Of a stretch of 64,000 nucleotides of DNA, positions 20,430 to 29,132 are shown in pieces. The translations under genes were made by a program, and so were the position numbers. The stretch is from contig NZ_LYPL01000001.1 in NCBI RefSeq assembly GCF_001662075.1, positions 434,001-498,000 of the forward strand, given 5' to 3'. Below the pieces are notes generated by a model. The model saw nothing but the letters and a program-made list of their open reading frames with translations, ran no database searches and had not been told where the DNA came from. Numbering within the stretch: position 1 is the first letter of the stretch; every line of letters begins with the position of its first letter. Origin of the DNA: Rhizobium bangladeshense (GTDB lineage Bacteria; Pseudomonadota; Alphaproteobacteria; Rhizobiales; Rhizobiaceae).

Positions 20430-21335
20430 TTATCTGTTCGCATTCCACTTGTAGCTTCTCAAGTGGTTGAGAAACGCGCGCATAGCTGCGCTCGGAAGAT
20501 GGCGGTTGGGATAATACAAGAACCAGCTTGGCAAGACGGGACTCCAGTCGAGGAGCAGCTCAACTAGCGCTCCGCTCTCGATATGCGGCCTGGCATAGTC
20601 ACTCAGAATATGGGCGATGCCCCTGCTGGCCAGAGCCGCTTGAAGCTCATTGTGTGCCGAACTGAGCGTCAGGCGCCCGGTCGGCGTAATGTCGAGTTCC
20701 TCGCCCTCACGGGCAAACCGCCATGTCACAAGTGTACCCCCCGGGAACTTTCGCCTTATGCAGTCATGGCCGACGAGGTCATGCGGCGCTCGCGGCATAC
20801 CCTGTTGTTGAAGATAAGCCGGTGAGGCAACAATGGAATAGCGAAGAGATGGCCCGAGCGGTACTGCGATCATGTCATGAGCGAGCTGTTTGCCGAATCT
20901 CACCCCAGCATCGAAGCCCTGGTCGACGATATCGATCACCGCCGCATCACTGATGATCTCTATCTTCACCTGCGGGTGTTTTTCCATGAAATCGAATGCG
21001 AGAGGACAGAGAAGGTGATCGACGGCAGGCGCAGGCGCGTTGATGCGCAGAGTGCCTGAGGGGCTGTCTCTGAGTTCATCGACTTCGGCGATAGCGAGCT
21101 TGATGTCCATCAAAGCCGGGGTGAGGCGGTCCAAGAGACGCTGACCTGCTTCCGTTGGAGAAACGCTCCTCGTGGTCCGGTTGAGGAGGCGAATGCCGAG
21201 CGCTTCTTCCAGCGCATTGATTGTTTGGCTCAAGGCCGAAGAGGAGACGCCGCGTTCCAGGGCCGCGGCCCGAAATCCGCCGCAGCGCACGATCGCTACG
21301 AAAACATCAAAGCTATCCAGACGAAGCGGGATCAT
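20430..21335 (-). CDS. LysR-family transcriptional regulator
   Basis: A 301-residue regulator with an N-terminal winged helix ([20 protein letters not shown] then [20 protein letters not shown] and [12 protein letters not shown]) and a C-terminal effector-binding domain. The frame is open 69 bases further upstream, but the ATG at 21335 gives the usual LysR N terminus. It is divergent from the Tat-exported hydrolase gene at 21464, and the 128-base gap should hold the shared regulatory region; a T-N11-A site there was not firmly identified. It probably controls the two downstream enzymes. Effector unknown. Confidence 0.88.
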   Translation of the reverse strand: MIPLRLDSFDVFVAIVRCGGFRAAALERGVSSSALSQTINALEEALGIRLLNRTTRSVSPTEAGQRLLDRLTPALMDIKLAIAEVDELRDSPSGTLRINAPAPAVDHLLCPLAFDFMEKHPQVKIEIISDAAVIDIVDQGFDAGVRFGKQLAHDMIAVPLGPSLRYSIVASPAYLQQQGMPRAPHDLVGHDCIRRKFPGGTLVTWRFAREGEELDITPTGRLTLSSAHNELQAALASRGIAHILSDYARPHIESGALVELLLDWSPVLPSWFLYYPNRHLPSAAMRAFLNHLRSYKWNANR

Positions 21336-21463
21336 TGCGAAGCTGACCTTATCAAGCTGATCTGGATTGGATGACTTATCAGCGCGCAGCGCGGCTGTCA
21401 TCATCGATCCTATTCAGTCCCAGCGCCGTCCTTTCGTGCGCAGCTGCTTTGGAAGGAAATACC

Positions 21464-22471
21464 GTGAACTCGTTTAGTCTCAACAGACGTGCTGTGATGC
21501 TCGCTGCGGCCGCTGGCGCAGCAGGCATGCTTCCAACGGGGATTGGTTTCGGAAGGGGCGCCGCAAACGCACAGACCGCAACCCGCCTCAGCGACAATGC
21601 CGGCCACTATCGCTTCCGCGTCGGAGAAATCAATGCAACGGTCCTGAGCGACGGCGTGATCGGCGGTCCGCCTCGAGTATACGCGAGTGATGCCCCGGAA
21701 GCAGAGCTCCAGGAGGTGTTACGACGCGCCTTTCTGCCCACCGACCATATGACACTCAACCTGAACACTCTTCTCATCGAAACCGCTGGCCGACGAATTC
21801 TCATAGAGGCGGGCGCCGGCGCGACCATGGGGCCGAAGGGCGGTCGCATCTTCGGGAACTTGGCAGCGATTGGACTCAAGCCAGAAGACATCGACGCCAT
21901 CATCATTTCGCATACCCATCCGGACCATGTCGGCAATCTGAGATCCGCAGACGGCGGCAAGGCTTTTCCGCGTGCAACTGTCTTCCTGCCGAAGGCCGAC
22001 TGGGATTTCTTTGTCGGGTCAGCTCCCGATCTGTCCTACATGCCGGTTCCCGAGGAGTTCCGTGTGCGCTTTGCAGCGGCCATCAAGAGCAGTCTTGAGC
22101 CAGTCGAGAAGGATGTGGAACTGTATGAGGCAGGGGCAGAAATCGTACCGGGCCTCACGACGATCGTCGCATCCGGCCACACGCCGGGCATGGCAACCTT
22201 CCTCATCCATTCCGGAAGCGATCAATTGTTGCTGACAGCGGATCTTGCCTATCACCCCGTCGTCAACGTCGACAATCCGTGGCGCCCCGGCCCCGATCGC
22301 GACAAGGAGATGGCACTGGCCTCTCGCCAGCGCATCTTCGACAGAGCGGTCGCCGACCGCATGCTCGTACTTGGGTTCCACTTTCCGTTCCCGGGCCTCG
22401 GCCGGATGCTCAAGACCGACGGCGGCTACGCCTGGATACCCGCCGTCTGGCAGTTTGACACTAACGCTTGA
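21464..22471 (+). CDS. Tat-exported metallo-beta-lactamase-fold hydrolase
   Basis: A 335-residue protein of the MBL superfamily. The GTG at 21464 with AAGGA seven bases before it is preferred to the longer open frame, because it places a twin-arginine signal (NRRAVMLAAAAGAAGMLPTG) at the N terminus. The zinc-binding signature ISHTHPDHVGN (HxHxDH) follows near 140-150, then SGHTPGM and a late His in GFHFPFPG. Related proteins include quorum-quenching lactonases and other periplasmic hydrolases, but the substrate cannot be named. An aldo/keto reductase gene follows 17 bases later, suggesting a two-gene operon under the divergent LysR regulator. Confidence 0.85.
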   Translation: MNSFSLNRRAVMLAAAAGAAGMLPTGIGFGRGAANAQTATRLSDNAGHYRFRVGEINATVLSDGVIGGPPRVYASDAPEAELQEVLRRAFLPTDHMTLNLNTLLIETAGRRILIEAGAGATMGPKGGRIFGNLAAIGLKPEDIDAIIISHTHPDHVGNLRSADGGKAFPRATVFLPKADWDFFVGSAPDLSYMPVPEEFRVRFAAAIKSSLEPVEKDVELYEAGAEIVPGLTTIVASGHTPGMATFLIHSGSDQLLLTADLAYHPVVNVDNPWRPGPDRDKEMALASRQRIFDRAVADRMLVLGFHFPFPGLGRMLKTDGGYAWIPAVWQFDTNA

Positions 22472-22488
22472 GTACCAGGAGATCTCAG

Positions 22489-23571
22489 ATGGATGAGTCC
22501 AAGTTCAACAGACGTGGATTTCTCGGGGCAATGGGGGTAGCGGCAACAGGCCTGGCCTTGACCGCCCACAGCTCCGCGCAGGGGCAGGAGACTAGCTCTG
22601 CAGCGCCTGATAGGGTGTCAAATCCTGATCTCCTTACCCGCTCCTTGCCGCGCACCGGCGAAAAAGTCTCGGCCCTCGGCCTTGGCACGTTCCTCACCTT
22701 CGATCTTAAGCCGGGCGATCGCCGCGACGATCTCCGTCAGGTGTTCAAGCGATATGTTGAAGCTGGCGGCCGTGTCGTCGACACGTCTCCGCTCTACGGC
22801 TCCGCCGAAGTCAGCGTCGGCCAATTTATGGGAGAGACAGCGCACGCTGATCAGTTGTTCCTTGCCAACAAAGTCTGGTCGACGGGAGAGTATCTCGGCG
22901 ACGAAAGCCATGCGCAGGAAAGCTTCAGGCAATCAAGGCTGCGGACATGGCGTAACACCATCAATCTCCTGCAGTGCCACAGCCTCACCAACGCGCCCGT
23001 CATCATTCCATTGATGAAGGCGTGGAAAAAAGAAGGCCTCATAAGACACGTTGGCGTGACCCATCACGAGTCTGCGGCGCAGGAACAATTGACAGCAATC
23101 GTGGAGCGCGACGATGTGGATTTCGTCCAGACGAACTACTCGATCTTCAATCGCGACGCCGAACGACGGCTGCTTTCTGTTGCGGCCGACAAGGGCGTCG
23201 CGGTGCTGGTCAACCTGCCGCTTGAAAAGGCGCGGCTGATGAAGGTGGTTGAAGGCCACCGTCTTCCAGATTTCGCGCAGGAATTCGGGGCGACAAGTTG
23301 GGCACAGTTCTTCCTGAAATGGGTCATGGCCAACCCCGCCGTCACGAGCGTTCTTTGCGGAACGTCAAACCCCGATCATATGAGCGATAACATTCAGGCG
23401 ATGACCGGGCCCCTTCCGGACGACCGTATGCGCGAGCGCATGGTCGCACATATGGAAACGATCCCCGGCTTCTCTTCCATCGGCTCAATGCCGTGGTATC
23501 CGGGCAAAGAACAGATGTATTCGGGCCTCATAAGAGAAGCGCAGGCAAAGGCTGCGAGACGGCTACGGTAA
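22489..23571 (+). CDS. Tat-exported aldo/keto reductase
   Basis: A 360-residue protein with an N-terminal twin-arginine signal (FNRRGFLGAMGVAATGLALT) and an aldo/keto reductase TIM barrel: GEKVSALGLGTF, GGRVVDTSPLYGSAE (catalytic Asp and Tyr), LLQCHS and the C-terminal cofactor region VLCGTSNPDH. AGGAG seven bases before the ATG at 22489 fixes the start. Export to the periplasm is unusual for an NADPH-type enzyme, but a group of Tat-dependent members exists. Substrate unknown; action on the same compound as the preceding hydrolase is an inference from operon structure. Confidence 0.85.
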   Translation: MDESKFNRRGFLGAMGVAATGLALTAHSSAQGQETSSAAPDRVSNPDLLTRSLPRTGEKVSALGLGTFLTFDLKPGDRRDDLRQVFKRYVEAGGRVVDTSPLYGSAEVSVGQFMGETAHADQLFLANKVWSTGEYLGDESHAQESFRQSRLRTWRNTINLLQCHSLTNAPVIIPLMKAWKKEGLIRHVGVTHHESAAQEQLTAIVERDDVDFVQTNYSIFNRDAERRLLSVAADKGVAVLVNLPLEKARLMKVVEGHRLPDFAQEFGATSWAQFFLKWVMANPAVTSVLCGTSNPDHMSDNIQAMTGPLPDDRMRERMVAHMETIPGFSSIGSMPWYPGKEQMYSGLIREAQAKAARRLR

Positions 23572-23922
23572 CCGAACCGAAGTCGCCCAACGCACCGGGC
23601 GCCTCAGGGCCTTGAAACCATTTTGCCCTCGACGGAACGAAAGGACGAGGGCCGATTTGGCAAATCGGCGTCGTTTGATTGTAAATCGCAGAAACTGGAG
23701 ATGAACGATCGTCGTGAAGATCGGCTCGCTCGAGGTGATATCTTCATCACGACGCGGCCTGCCGGCCTACCCGTTTCCCGCGTCGTGATGAGCTTCCGGT
23801 GGGAAACCCGATCAATGAATTGCGGCGCTCTCCCTCGGCCGCCTTGAGAAGGTCACCGTGTGGAATGGCTGTCCGTCGGACCCGCAGACTTGCCCGGCCG
23901 AGCAGCACTTTCTTGGATTGAT
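23572..23922. other. Gene-free stretch after the aldo/keto reductase, with hairpin at 23625-23652
   Basis: No supported gene. A hairpin with arms GCCCTCG and CGAGGGC (23625-23652) lies 53 bases after the reductase stop and may help end transcription, although no T-run follows. A second short inverted repeat CGATTT/AAATCG comes directly after it. Confidence 0.35.
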
Positions 23923-24351
23923 TCAGCAATCCACCCATCGCCTCTTCGGCCCGACGTCGACATGGACGATGCCGTTGCAATAGGTGCCGATGCCGCCGAT
24001 GCCCGGCGCGCTTTTTGCGGCGGCAACGATGGTGCGCTCCGACAGGCCGGGCATCCTGATGTCGGCGGCCAGGCATTTACCATGCAGAGAGCCGTGGCGG
24101 CGGGGATGCGGCCTGTGACCCGACGTCACGATCGGGCGGCGGCCGGTCTTCGCGGCGATGTGGGAGAGGATGGCCCGCAAACGGGTGGGAAAACAGCCGG
24201 CGCGAACACTGACGGTCTGCACCGCGTAAGCGAGGCGCGCCTCGTGCCTGGTGAGATGCAGGGCTTGTCTCTTGAAGTCTTGACTGACGGCGATGGTTGC
24301 TGATTGTAGGGCGAAAAGGCCTGCCATGGCGAGCGAAGCGAGGTTCTGCAT
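23923..24351 (-). CDS. Secreted M15-family peptidase-like protein (YcbK/DUF882 type)
   Basis: A 142-residue protein with a signal peptide (LASLAMAGLFALQSATIAVS) and a compact zinc peptidase domain. Recognisable are the VTSGHRPHPRRHG region, the zinc-binding pattern SLHGKCLAADIR (SxHxxGxAxD) and the last zinc ligand in GIVHVDVG. The family includes D-Ala-D-Ala carboxypeptidase-like murein hydrolases, so action on cell wall peptides in the periplasm is likely. It is shorter than many relatives but keeps the three metal ligands. It stands alone at the right end of the accessory block. Confidence 0.75.
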   Translation of the reverse strand: MQNLASLAMAGLFALQSATIAVSQDFKRQALHLTRHEARLAYAVQTVSVRAGCFPTRLRAILSHIAAKTGRRPIVTSGHRPHPRRHGSLHGKCLAADIRMPGLSERTIVAAAKSAPGIGGIGTYCNGIVHVDVGPKRRWVDC

Positions 24352-24534
24352 GGGTCCCTCCGGGCGGTTGGCGCGGCGACCATTGGGCCGCCAGCGCGGC
24401 CGAGGATTTTCAGTTCAATAAAAGCTTTTTTGTGAAATTTTATACTCAATTTTAGCTAAACATCCTGATCAATTTGGCTTAAAATCAGGGAAATTCCCGC
24501 CTCGAAATGGAATAAACATCCACCAGGAGATCGA

Positions 24535-24933
24535 ATGACAGCCCAGTCCCTGTTCCTCGTCACCCTCGTCGTCGACGATTACGACCGCGCCAAGGCTTTC
24601 TATTGCGATGCCCTCGGCTTCGATTGCCTTCAGGACGAACAGCAGCCCGACGGCAAGCGCTGGGTGGTCGTGAAGCCGAAAGGCGGGGACGGCGCCGCCT
24701 TTCTGCTGGCGCAGGCAGCAAACGAGACGCAGCGCGCGGCGATCGGCAATCAGACGGGCGGTCGCGTCGGCTTCTTCCTGAAGACTGACGATTTCGCGCG
24801 CGACCACGCCGCAATGCTTGCGGCCGGCGTGCGCTTTCTAGAAGAGCCGCGCCATGAGGTTTACGGCACGGTCGCAGTCTTTGCGGATCCCTACGGCAAC
24901 AGCTTCGATCTGATCCAGCATGCCGCAGGCTGA
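24535..24933 (+). CDS. VOC (glyoxalase/bleomycin resistance) family protein
   Basis: A 132-residue protein with the single-domain VOC fold: TLVVDDYDRAKAFYCDALGF at the N terminus, a middle loop with RVGFFLKTDDF, and the C-terminal DPYGNSFDLIQ. It resembles the small YdhR/PhnB-like subgroup with no assigned substrate. It has GC-rich codon use like the core genes and sits 97 bases before trpS, probably in its own transcript. Function beyond the fold is unknown. Confidence 0.85.
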   Translation: MTAQSLFLVTLVVDDYDRAKAFYCDALGFDCLQDEQQPDGKRWVVVKPKGGDGAAFLLAQAANETQRAAIGNQTGGRVGFFLKTDDFARDHAAMLAAGVRFLEEPRHEVYGTVAVFADPYGNSFDLIQHAAG

Positions 24934-25030
24934 ACCCCTTGATTGCGACGGGTTGCCCGTGCATAAGCCGCCGCGTTAGCAACACAGGCGAAGAAGCCCT
25001 GGGGCCCTCCACCAGCCTATTGAGGACGAC

Positions 25031-26095
25031 ATGAGCGAATTCAAGAAACTCGTATTCTCCGGCGTGCAGCCGACCGGCAATCTGCATCTTGGCAATTATC
25101 TCGGCGCGATCCGCCGCTTCGTGGCGCTGCAGGAAGGCAATGACTGCATCTATTGCGTCGTCGACATGCATGCGCTCACGGCGCAGCTCGTCCACGAGGA
25201 CATGCCGGGCCAGACGCGCTCGATTGCCGCCGCCTTCATCGCCGCCGGCATCGATCCGGACAAACATATCGTCTTCAATCAGTCGGCCGTGCCGCAGCAT
25301 GCGGAACTTGCCTGGATCTTCAATTGCGTCGCCCGCATCGGCTGGATGAACCGCATGACGCAGTTCAAGGACAAGGCCGGCAAGGACCGCGAGCAAGCCT
25401 CGCTCGGCCTCTACGCCTATCCGAGCCTGATGGCCGCCGACATTCTCGCCTACCGCGCCACGCATGTGCCGGTTGGTGAGGACCAGAAGCAGCATCTCGA
25501 GCTTGCCCGCGACATCGCCATGAAGTTCAACCTCGATTATGCCGAGCATATCAGCAGGACCGGCTACGGCGTCGACATCACCGTCGGCGACGAGCCGGTG
25601 CATGCTTATTTCCCGATGGTCGAACCGCTGATCGGCGGACCGGCACCGCGCGTCATGTCGCTGCGCGACGGCACCAAGAAAATGTCGAAATCGGATCCTT
25701 CGGACCTGTCGCGCATCAATCTGATGGATGACGAGGATGCGATCTCGAAGAAGATCCGCAAGGCAAAGACCGATCCGGACGGCTTGCCGAGCGAGGTCGA
25801 CGGGCTGCAGGGCCGGCCGGAAGCCGACAATCTGGTGGCGATCTATGCCGCGCTTGCCGACAAGTCGAAATCGGAAGTGCTTGCCGAATTCGGCGGCCAG
25901 CAGTTCTCGGTCTTCAAGCCGGCGCTGGTCGATCTCGCCATCCAGGTGCTGGCGCCGATCACCGGCGAAATGCGCCGGCTGATGGACGATACCAGCCACA
26001 TCGATGCGATCCTGCGCAAGGGCAGCGAACGCGCCCGGGCTCGCGCCGAGGTGACGATGAACCAGCTGCGGGACGTCATCGGTTTCCTGTATTAA
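25031..26095 (+). CDS. trpS: Tryptophanyl-tRNA synthetase
   Basis: Charges tRNA-Trp in the cytoplasm. The 354 residues carry the class I signatures: the HIGH equivalent in [13 protein letters not shown] (about 15-27) and KKMSKS (about 217-222). The start is an ATG with GAGGAC eight bases upstream. It resumes the core gene order that was interrupted after murJ. Confidence 0.96.
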   Translation: MSEFKKLVFSGVQPTGNLHLGNYLGAIRRFVALQEGNDCIYCVVDMHALTAQLVHEDMPGQTRSIAAAFIAAGIDPDKHIVFNQSAVPQHAELAWIFNCVARIGWMNRMTQFKDKAGKDREQASLGLYAYPSLMAADILAYRATHVPVGEDQKQHLELARDIAMKFNLDYAEHISRTGYGVDITVGDEPVHAYFPMVEPLIGGPAPRVMSLRDGTKKMSKSDPSDLSRINLMDDEDAISKKIRKAKTDPDGLPSEVDGLQGRPEADNLVAIYAALADKSKSEVLAEFGGQQFSVFKPALVDLAIQVLAPITGEMRRLMDDTSHIDAILRKGSERARARAEVTMNQLRDVIGFLY

Positions 26096-26102
26096 GGCAC
26101 AT

Positions 26103-26132
26103 CTCCTCTCCCCCCGGTTGGGGGAAGAGGAG
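26103..26132. terminator. Hairpin after trpS
   Basis: Arms CTCCTCTCCCCCC and GGGGGAAGAGGAG around GGTT, eight bases after the trpS stop. The stem is strong, but A residues rather than T follow on the plus strand. It belongs to the CTCCCC/GGGGAG palindrome type also seen at 39152-39172 and 39267-39286, so it may be a dispersed repeat that also stops transcription. Confidence 0.4.
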
Positions 26133-26181
26133 CAAAAACTGAGCTTGCAATTTTTCCCCTTCGGGTGTCAGAGTCCGCCGC

Positions 26182-26673
26182 ATGGTATCGAAGCGACTCT
26201 CACGGCTCGAAGGTCATCGCCGCAAATTCATGGCGGTGATCGACGGTACACCCGAATGCCAACGCGCCGTTCATTATGCCGGCCGGCGCGCGAAGAATTC
26301 CAATGGCGGGCTGGTGCTGCTCTACGTCATTCCCGACGGGGATTTCCAGCAATGGCTGGGCGTCGAGGCGATCATGCGGGCGGAAGCCCGCGAAGAGGCC
26401 GAAGCGACCGTCGCCAAGATCGCCCAGATCGTGCGCGAGACGATCGGCATCGAGCCGGAAATCGTCATCCGCGAAGGCGGTGCGGCCGAACAGATCAACG
26501 CGGTGATTGAGGACGACCGCGATGTGGCGATCCTCGTTCTGGCCGCCGGTTCGGCGAAGGAAGGTCCGGGACCGCTGGTCTCGTCGATCGCCGGACGTGC
26601 GGCGGCGTTTCCGATTCCGGTGACCGTGCTGCCGGATACGCTGACGAACGAGGAAATTGACGCCCTCTGCTGA
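26182..26673 (+). CDS. Universal stress protein family protein
   Basis: A 163-residue single-domain UspA-like protein with the Rossmann-like fold: FMAVIDGTPECQRAVHYAGR at the N terminus, VLLYVIPDG, and the C-terminal AILVLAAGSAKEGPGPLVSS followed by FPIPVTVLP. The usual ATP-binding G-x2-G-x9-G(S/T) loop is only partly matched. It stands between trpS and nfuA, a position I also recall for a homologue in S. meliloti. Role in stress adaptation is inferred from the family only. Confidence 0.85.
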   Translation: MVSKRLSRLEGHRRKFMAVIDGTPECQRAVHYAGRRAKNSNGGLVLLYVIPDGDFQQWLGVEAIMRAEAREEAEATVAKIAQIVRETIGIEPEIVIREGGAAEQINAVIEDDRDVAILVLAAGSAKEGPGPLVSSIAGRAAAFPIPVTVLPDTLTNEEIDALC

Positions 26674-26727
26674 GCCTATTTCTTGAGTACAAGTCTCTTG
26701 ATTAGATCCGGCAATGGGCCTATTTTC

Positions 26728-26744
26728 TTTTGAAGAATTCTAAA
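26728..26744 (+). promoter_or_regulatory. Candidate Irr box (ICE) upstream of nfuA
   Basis: The sequence TTTTGAAGAATTCTAAA matches the rhizobial Irr/ICE pattern TTTAGAA-N3-TTCTAAA in 13 of 14 specified bases. It lies 38 bases before the nfuA start, where binding would affect transcription. Irr is the haem-responsive iron regulator of rhizobia, and Fe-S assembly genes are among its expected targets. The short spacing and near-perfect symmetry make a chance match unlikely, but no binding data are available here. Confidence 0.5.
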
Positions 26745-26782
26745 GACGGCTGAGGTCTTGGGCCCGCCGCATGGAGAGCCAG

Positions 26783-27349
26783 ATGTTCATTCAGACCGAA
26801 GCCACGCCGAATCCCGCCACGCAGAAGTTCCTGCCGGGCAAGGTGGTCATGGAAAACGGCACCGCCGAATTCCGCAGCGCCGAGGAGGCGGAGGCCTCGC
26901 CGCTCGCCGCCCGGCTGTTCGAAATTCCTGGCGTCACCGGCGTCTATTTCGGTTACGACTTCATTTCCGTCTCCAAGGACAATGCCGAATGGCAGCATCT
27001 TAAGCCGGCTATCCTTGGCTCGATCATGGAGCATTTCATGTCCGGCAAGCCGGTCATGGGCGACGCGTCCATCCTTTCCGAAGACGCCGATGCCGGCGAC
27101 GAATTCTTCGACGAAAGCGACGAATCGATCGTGCTGACCATCAAGGAACTTCTGGAGACCCGCGTGCGCCCGGCCGTCGCCCAGGATGGCGGCGACATCA
27201 CCTTCCGCGGCTTCAAGGACGGCAAGGTCTATCTGAACATGAAAGGCTCCTGCTCCGGCTGCCCGTCTTCGACGGCGACGCTGAAGCACGGCGTCCAGAA
27301 CCTGCTACGCCATTTCGTACCCGAAGTGCAGGAAGTGATTGCCGCTTGA
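26783..27349 (+). CDS. nfuA: NifU-family Fe-S scaffold/carrier protein (NfuA-like)
   Basis: Carries Fe-S clusters to target proteins. The 188 residues have an N-terminal Nfu domain (FIQTEATPNPATQKFLPG, about 1-85), an acidic linker (SEDADAGDEFFDESDE) and a C-terminal NifU domain with the cluster-binding CxxC in GSCSGCPSS. The ATG at 26783 is preceded by GGAG at six bases, so it is preferred over an in-frame ATG 12 bases upstream. A candidate Irr site lies just before it, suggesting iron-responsive expression. Confidence 0.92.
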   Translation: MFIQTEATPNPATQKFLPGKVVMENGTAEFRSAEEAEASPLAARLFEIPGVTGVYFGYDFISVSKDNAEWQHLKPAILGSIMEHFMSGKPVMGDASILSEDADAGDEFFDESDESIVLTIKELLETRVRPAVAQDGGDITFRGFKDGKVYLNMKGSCSGCPSSTATLKHGVQNLLRHFVPEVQEVIAA

Positions 27350-27437
27350 AAATCTCGAATTCGTTCCGGCCGTTCATCTCTCATTCGGCCGGACGGGTTT
27401 ATGGTTAGCGACAAGAGTTTATTCGGAAATTGATAGC

Positions 27438-28097
27438 ATGATCGTTCTGGCGCTCGACACGGCAGGTGTAGATTGCTCTGCCGCCGTTTATGACAGCGGC
27501 AGGAATACGGTGCTGGGGGAGGCATCGGACATGATCGGCAAGGGGCATGCTGAACATCTGATCGATATCGTCGACCGTGCGCTGGCTCAGGCCGATATGA
27601 CGCTTTCCCAGGTCGACCGCCTCGCCGTCACCATTGGCCCCGGCTCCTTTACCGGTATCCGCGTCGGCGTTGCCGCAGCGCGCGGTTTTGCGCTGTCCCT
27701 GCAAATCCCCGTCGTCGGCGTTACCACACTCGAAGTGATGGCGGCCGCAGAGCGTGAGAGGACGCCCGGCCGCGCGGTGCTTGCGGCCGTGGACGCCAAG
27801 CGGGACGAAATTTATCTCCAGTCCTTTGCGGCGGATGGTTCTCCGCTCGATGCGCCGCGGGCGGCAAGCGTCGCCGATGCCCAGGCTTTCGCCGCCGGCT
27901 TCGACGGCGAGATCACTGGCTCGGCAACGCCGCTCCTGAAGGCGGACGCGGGCGGCGACCATGCCAACGTGTTTCCGATTTCGGTAGTGGCGCGCCTCGG
28001 TGCTGCCGCCGCCGATGCCGGAAAGCCAAAGCCCCTTTATCTGCGCGGACCGGATGCCAAACCGCAGGCCGGATATGCGATTGCGCGACGAGTGTGA
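27438..28097 (+). CDS. tsaB: tRNA t6A37 threonylcarbamoyl transfer complex subunit TsaB
   Basis: Partner of TsaD and TsaE in making threonylcarbamoyl-adenosine at position 37 of ANN-decoding tRNAs. The 219 residues show the ASKHA-type N-terminal fold (VLALDTAGVDCSAAV), the conserved HAEHLIDIVDRAL and the signature GPGSFTGIRVGVAAARGFAL. The ATG at 27438 is chosen because upstream residues do not fit the family. It is followed directly by rimI, a common bacterial pairing. Confidence 0.93.
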   Translation: MIVLALDTAGVDCSAAVYDSGRNTVLGEASDMIGKGHAEHLIDIVDRALAQADMTLSQVDRLAVTIGPGSFTGIRVGVAAARGFALSLQIPVVGVTTLEVMAAAERERTPGRAVLAAVDAKRDEIYLQSFAADGSPLDAPRAASVADAQAFAAGFDGEITGSATPLLKADAGGDHANVFPISVVARLGAAAADAGKPKPLYLRGPDAKPQAGYAIARRV

Positions 28098-28098
28098 C

Positions 28099-28593
28099 AT
28101 GCTGGAAGCCTATCTGACGCTGAAGCCGGAATTCGAGATTATCGCCATGGAGCGCGAGGATTGCCGCGACGTCGCCATCCTGCATGGCGAGCGTTTCGCA
28201 AGGCCCTGGGGCGACGGCGAGTTCCACAGCCTGCTGTCGCAGGAGACCGTGTTCGGCTTCGTCGCGCGCCAGACCAATGCCATCCTGAAAAAGCCGCTGC
28301 CCGGCTTCATCCTTGCCCGCGAGGTCGCCGGCGAGGCGGAAATCCTGACGATCGCCGTGCAGGCCAAGGTCGCCCGTTCCGGGCTCGGCTGGCGGCTGAT
28401 GCAGGCGGCGATGCGGGAGGCGCGCGCGCGCGGCGGCGAGAGCATGTTTCTCGAGGTCGACAACGGCAATACGGCCGCGCTCGGCCTCTACCGCAAGCTC
28501 GGCTTCGAGAAGGTCGGTGAGCGCCAAGGCTACTACAAGCAGGAAAACGGCGCCCTTTCCACGGCGCTTGTCATGAAGTGCGTTCTTCGGTAG
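28099..28593 (+). CDS. rimI: Ribosomal-protein-alanine N-acetyltransferase RimI-like
   Basis: GNAT-fold acetyltransferase expected to acetylate the N-terminal alanine of ribosomal protein S18. The 164 residues include the acetyl-CoA binding motif with RSGLGWRLMQAAM (Q/RxxGxG/A type), then FLEVDNGNTAALGLYRKLGF typical of RimI. The ATG one base after the tsaB stop is chosen; an in-frame ATG at 28075 inside tsaB is an alternative. Coupled to tsaB. Confidence 0.88.
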   Translation: MLEAYLTLKPEFEIIAMEREDCRDVAILHGERFARPWGDGEFHSLLSQETVFGFVARQTNAILKKPLPGFILAREVAGEAEILTIAVQAKVARSGLGWRLMQAAMREARARGGESMFLEVDNGNTAALGLYRKLGFEKVGERQGYYKQENGALSTALVMKCVLR

Positions 28594-28676
28594 TTCCGTG
28601 GCAGAGAGATGACAGGCCGGCCGGCGCGACGACCGTGCGGGCGTTGTCGAAACGCGAATATTTTTGAAGGCGGGCC

Positions 28677-29105
28677 ATGCCTGATGTAGCCAAGACCCTT
28701 GAGGAGCTTTGCGCCGAACGCGGCATGCGCATGACCGAGCAGCGCCGCGTGATCGCGCGTATCCTGGAAGATTCGGCAGACCATCCCGACGTCGAAGAGC
28801 TCTACCGCCGCTCGGTGAAAGTCGATGCAAAAATCTCGATCTCGACCGTCTATCGCACCGTCAAACTGTTCGAGGATGCCGGCATCATCGCCCGCCACGA
28901 CTTCCGCGACGGGCGCTCGCGCTACGAAACGGTGCCGGAAGAGCACCACGACCACCTCATCGACCTGAAAACCGGCACGGTCATCGAATTTCGCTCGCCG
29001 GAGATCGAGGCGCTGCAGGAACGCATCGCCCGCGAACACGGCTTCCAGCTGGTCGACCATCGCCTGGAGCTCTACGGCATTCCGTTGAAGAAGGACGATC
29101 TCTGA
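28677..29105 (+). CDS. mur: Fur-family metalloregulator (Mur type)
   Basis: A 142-residue Fur-superfamily repressor: winged-helix DNA-binding domain (MRMTEQRRVIARILEDSADHP then SISTVYRTVKLFEDAG) and dimerisation domain with the metal site EEHHDHLIDLKTG. It lacks the paired Cys motifs of many Fur proteins; Cys12 is the only cysteine. In rhizobia the protein encoded at this location, next to olsA, works as the manganese uptake regulator Mur, while iron control is taken over by RirA and Irr. That assignment rests on synteny and known rhizobial biology. Confidence 0.88.
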   Translation: MPDVAKTLEELCAERGMRMTEQRRVIARILEDSADHPDVEELYRRSVKVDAKISISTVYRTVKLFEDAGIIARHDFRDGRSRYETVPEEHHDHLIDLKTGTVIEFRSPEIEALQERIAREHGFQLVDHRLELYGIPLKKDDL

Positions 29106-29132
29106 AGCAATGGCCGCCCGGGAGCAGCACCT

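Noticed and set aside
24560-25999. A 479-codon open frame antisense to the VOC gene and trpS
   Set aside because: It spans two well-supported plus-strand genes and their gap and has no recognisable domain.
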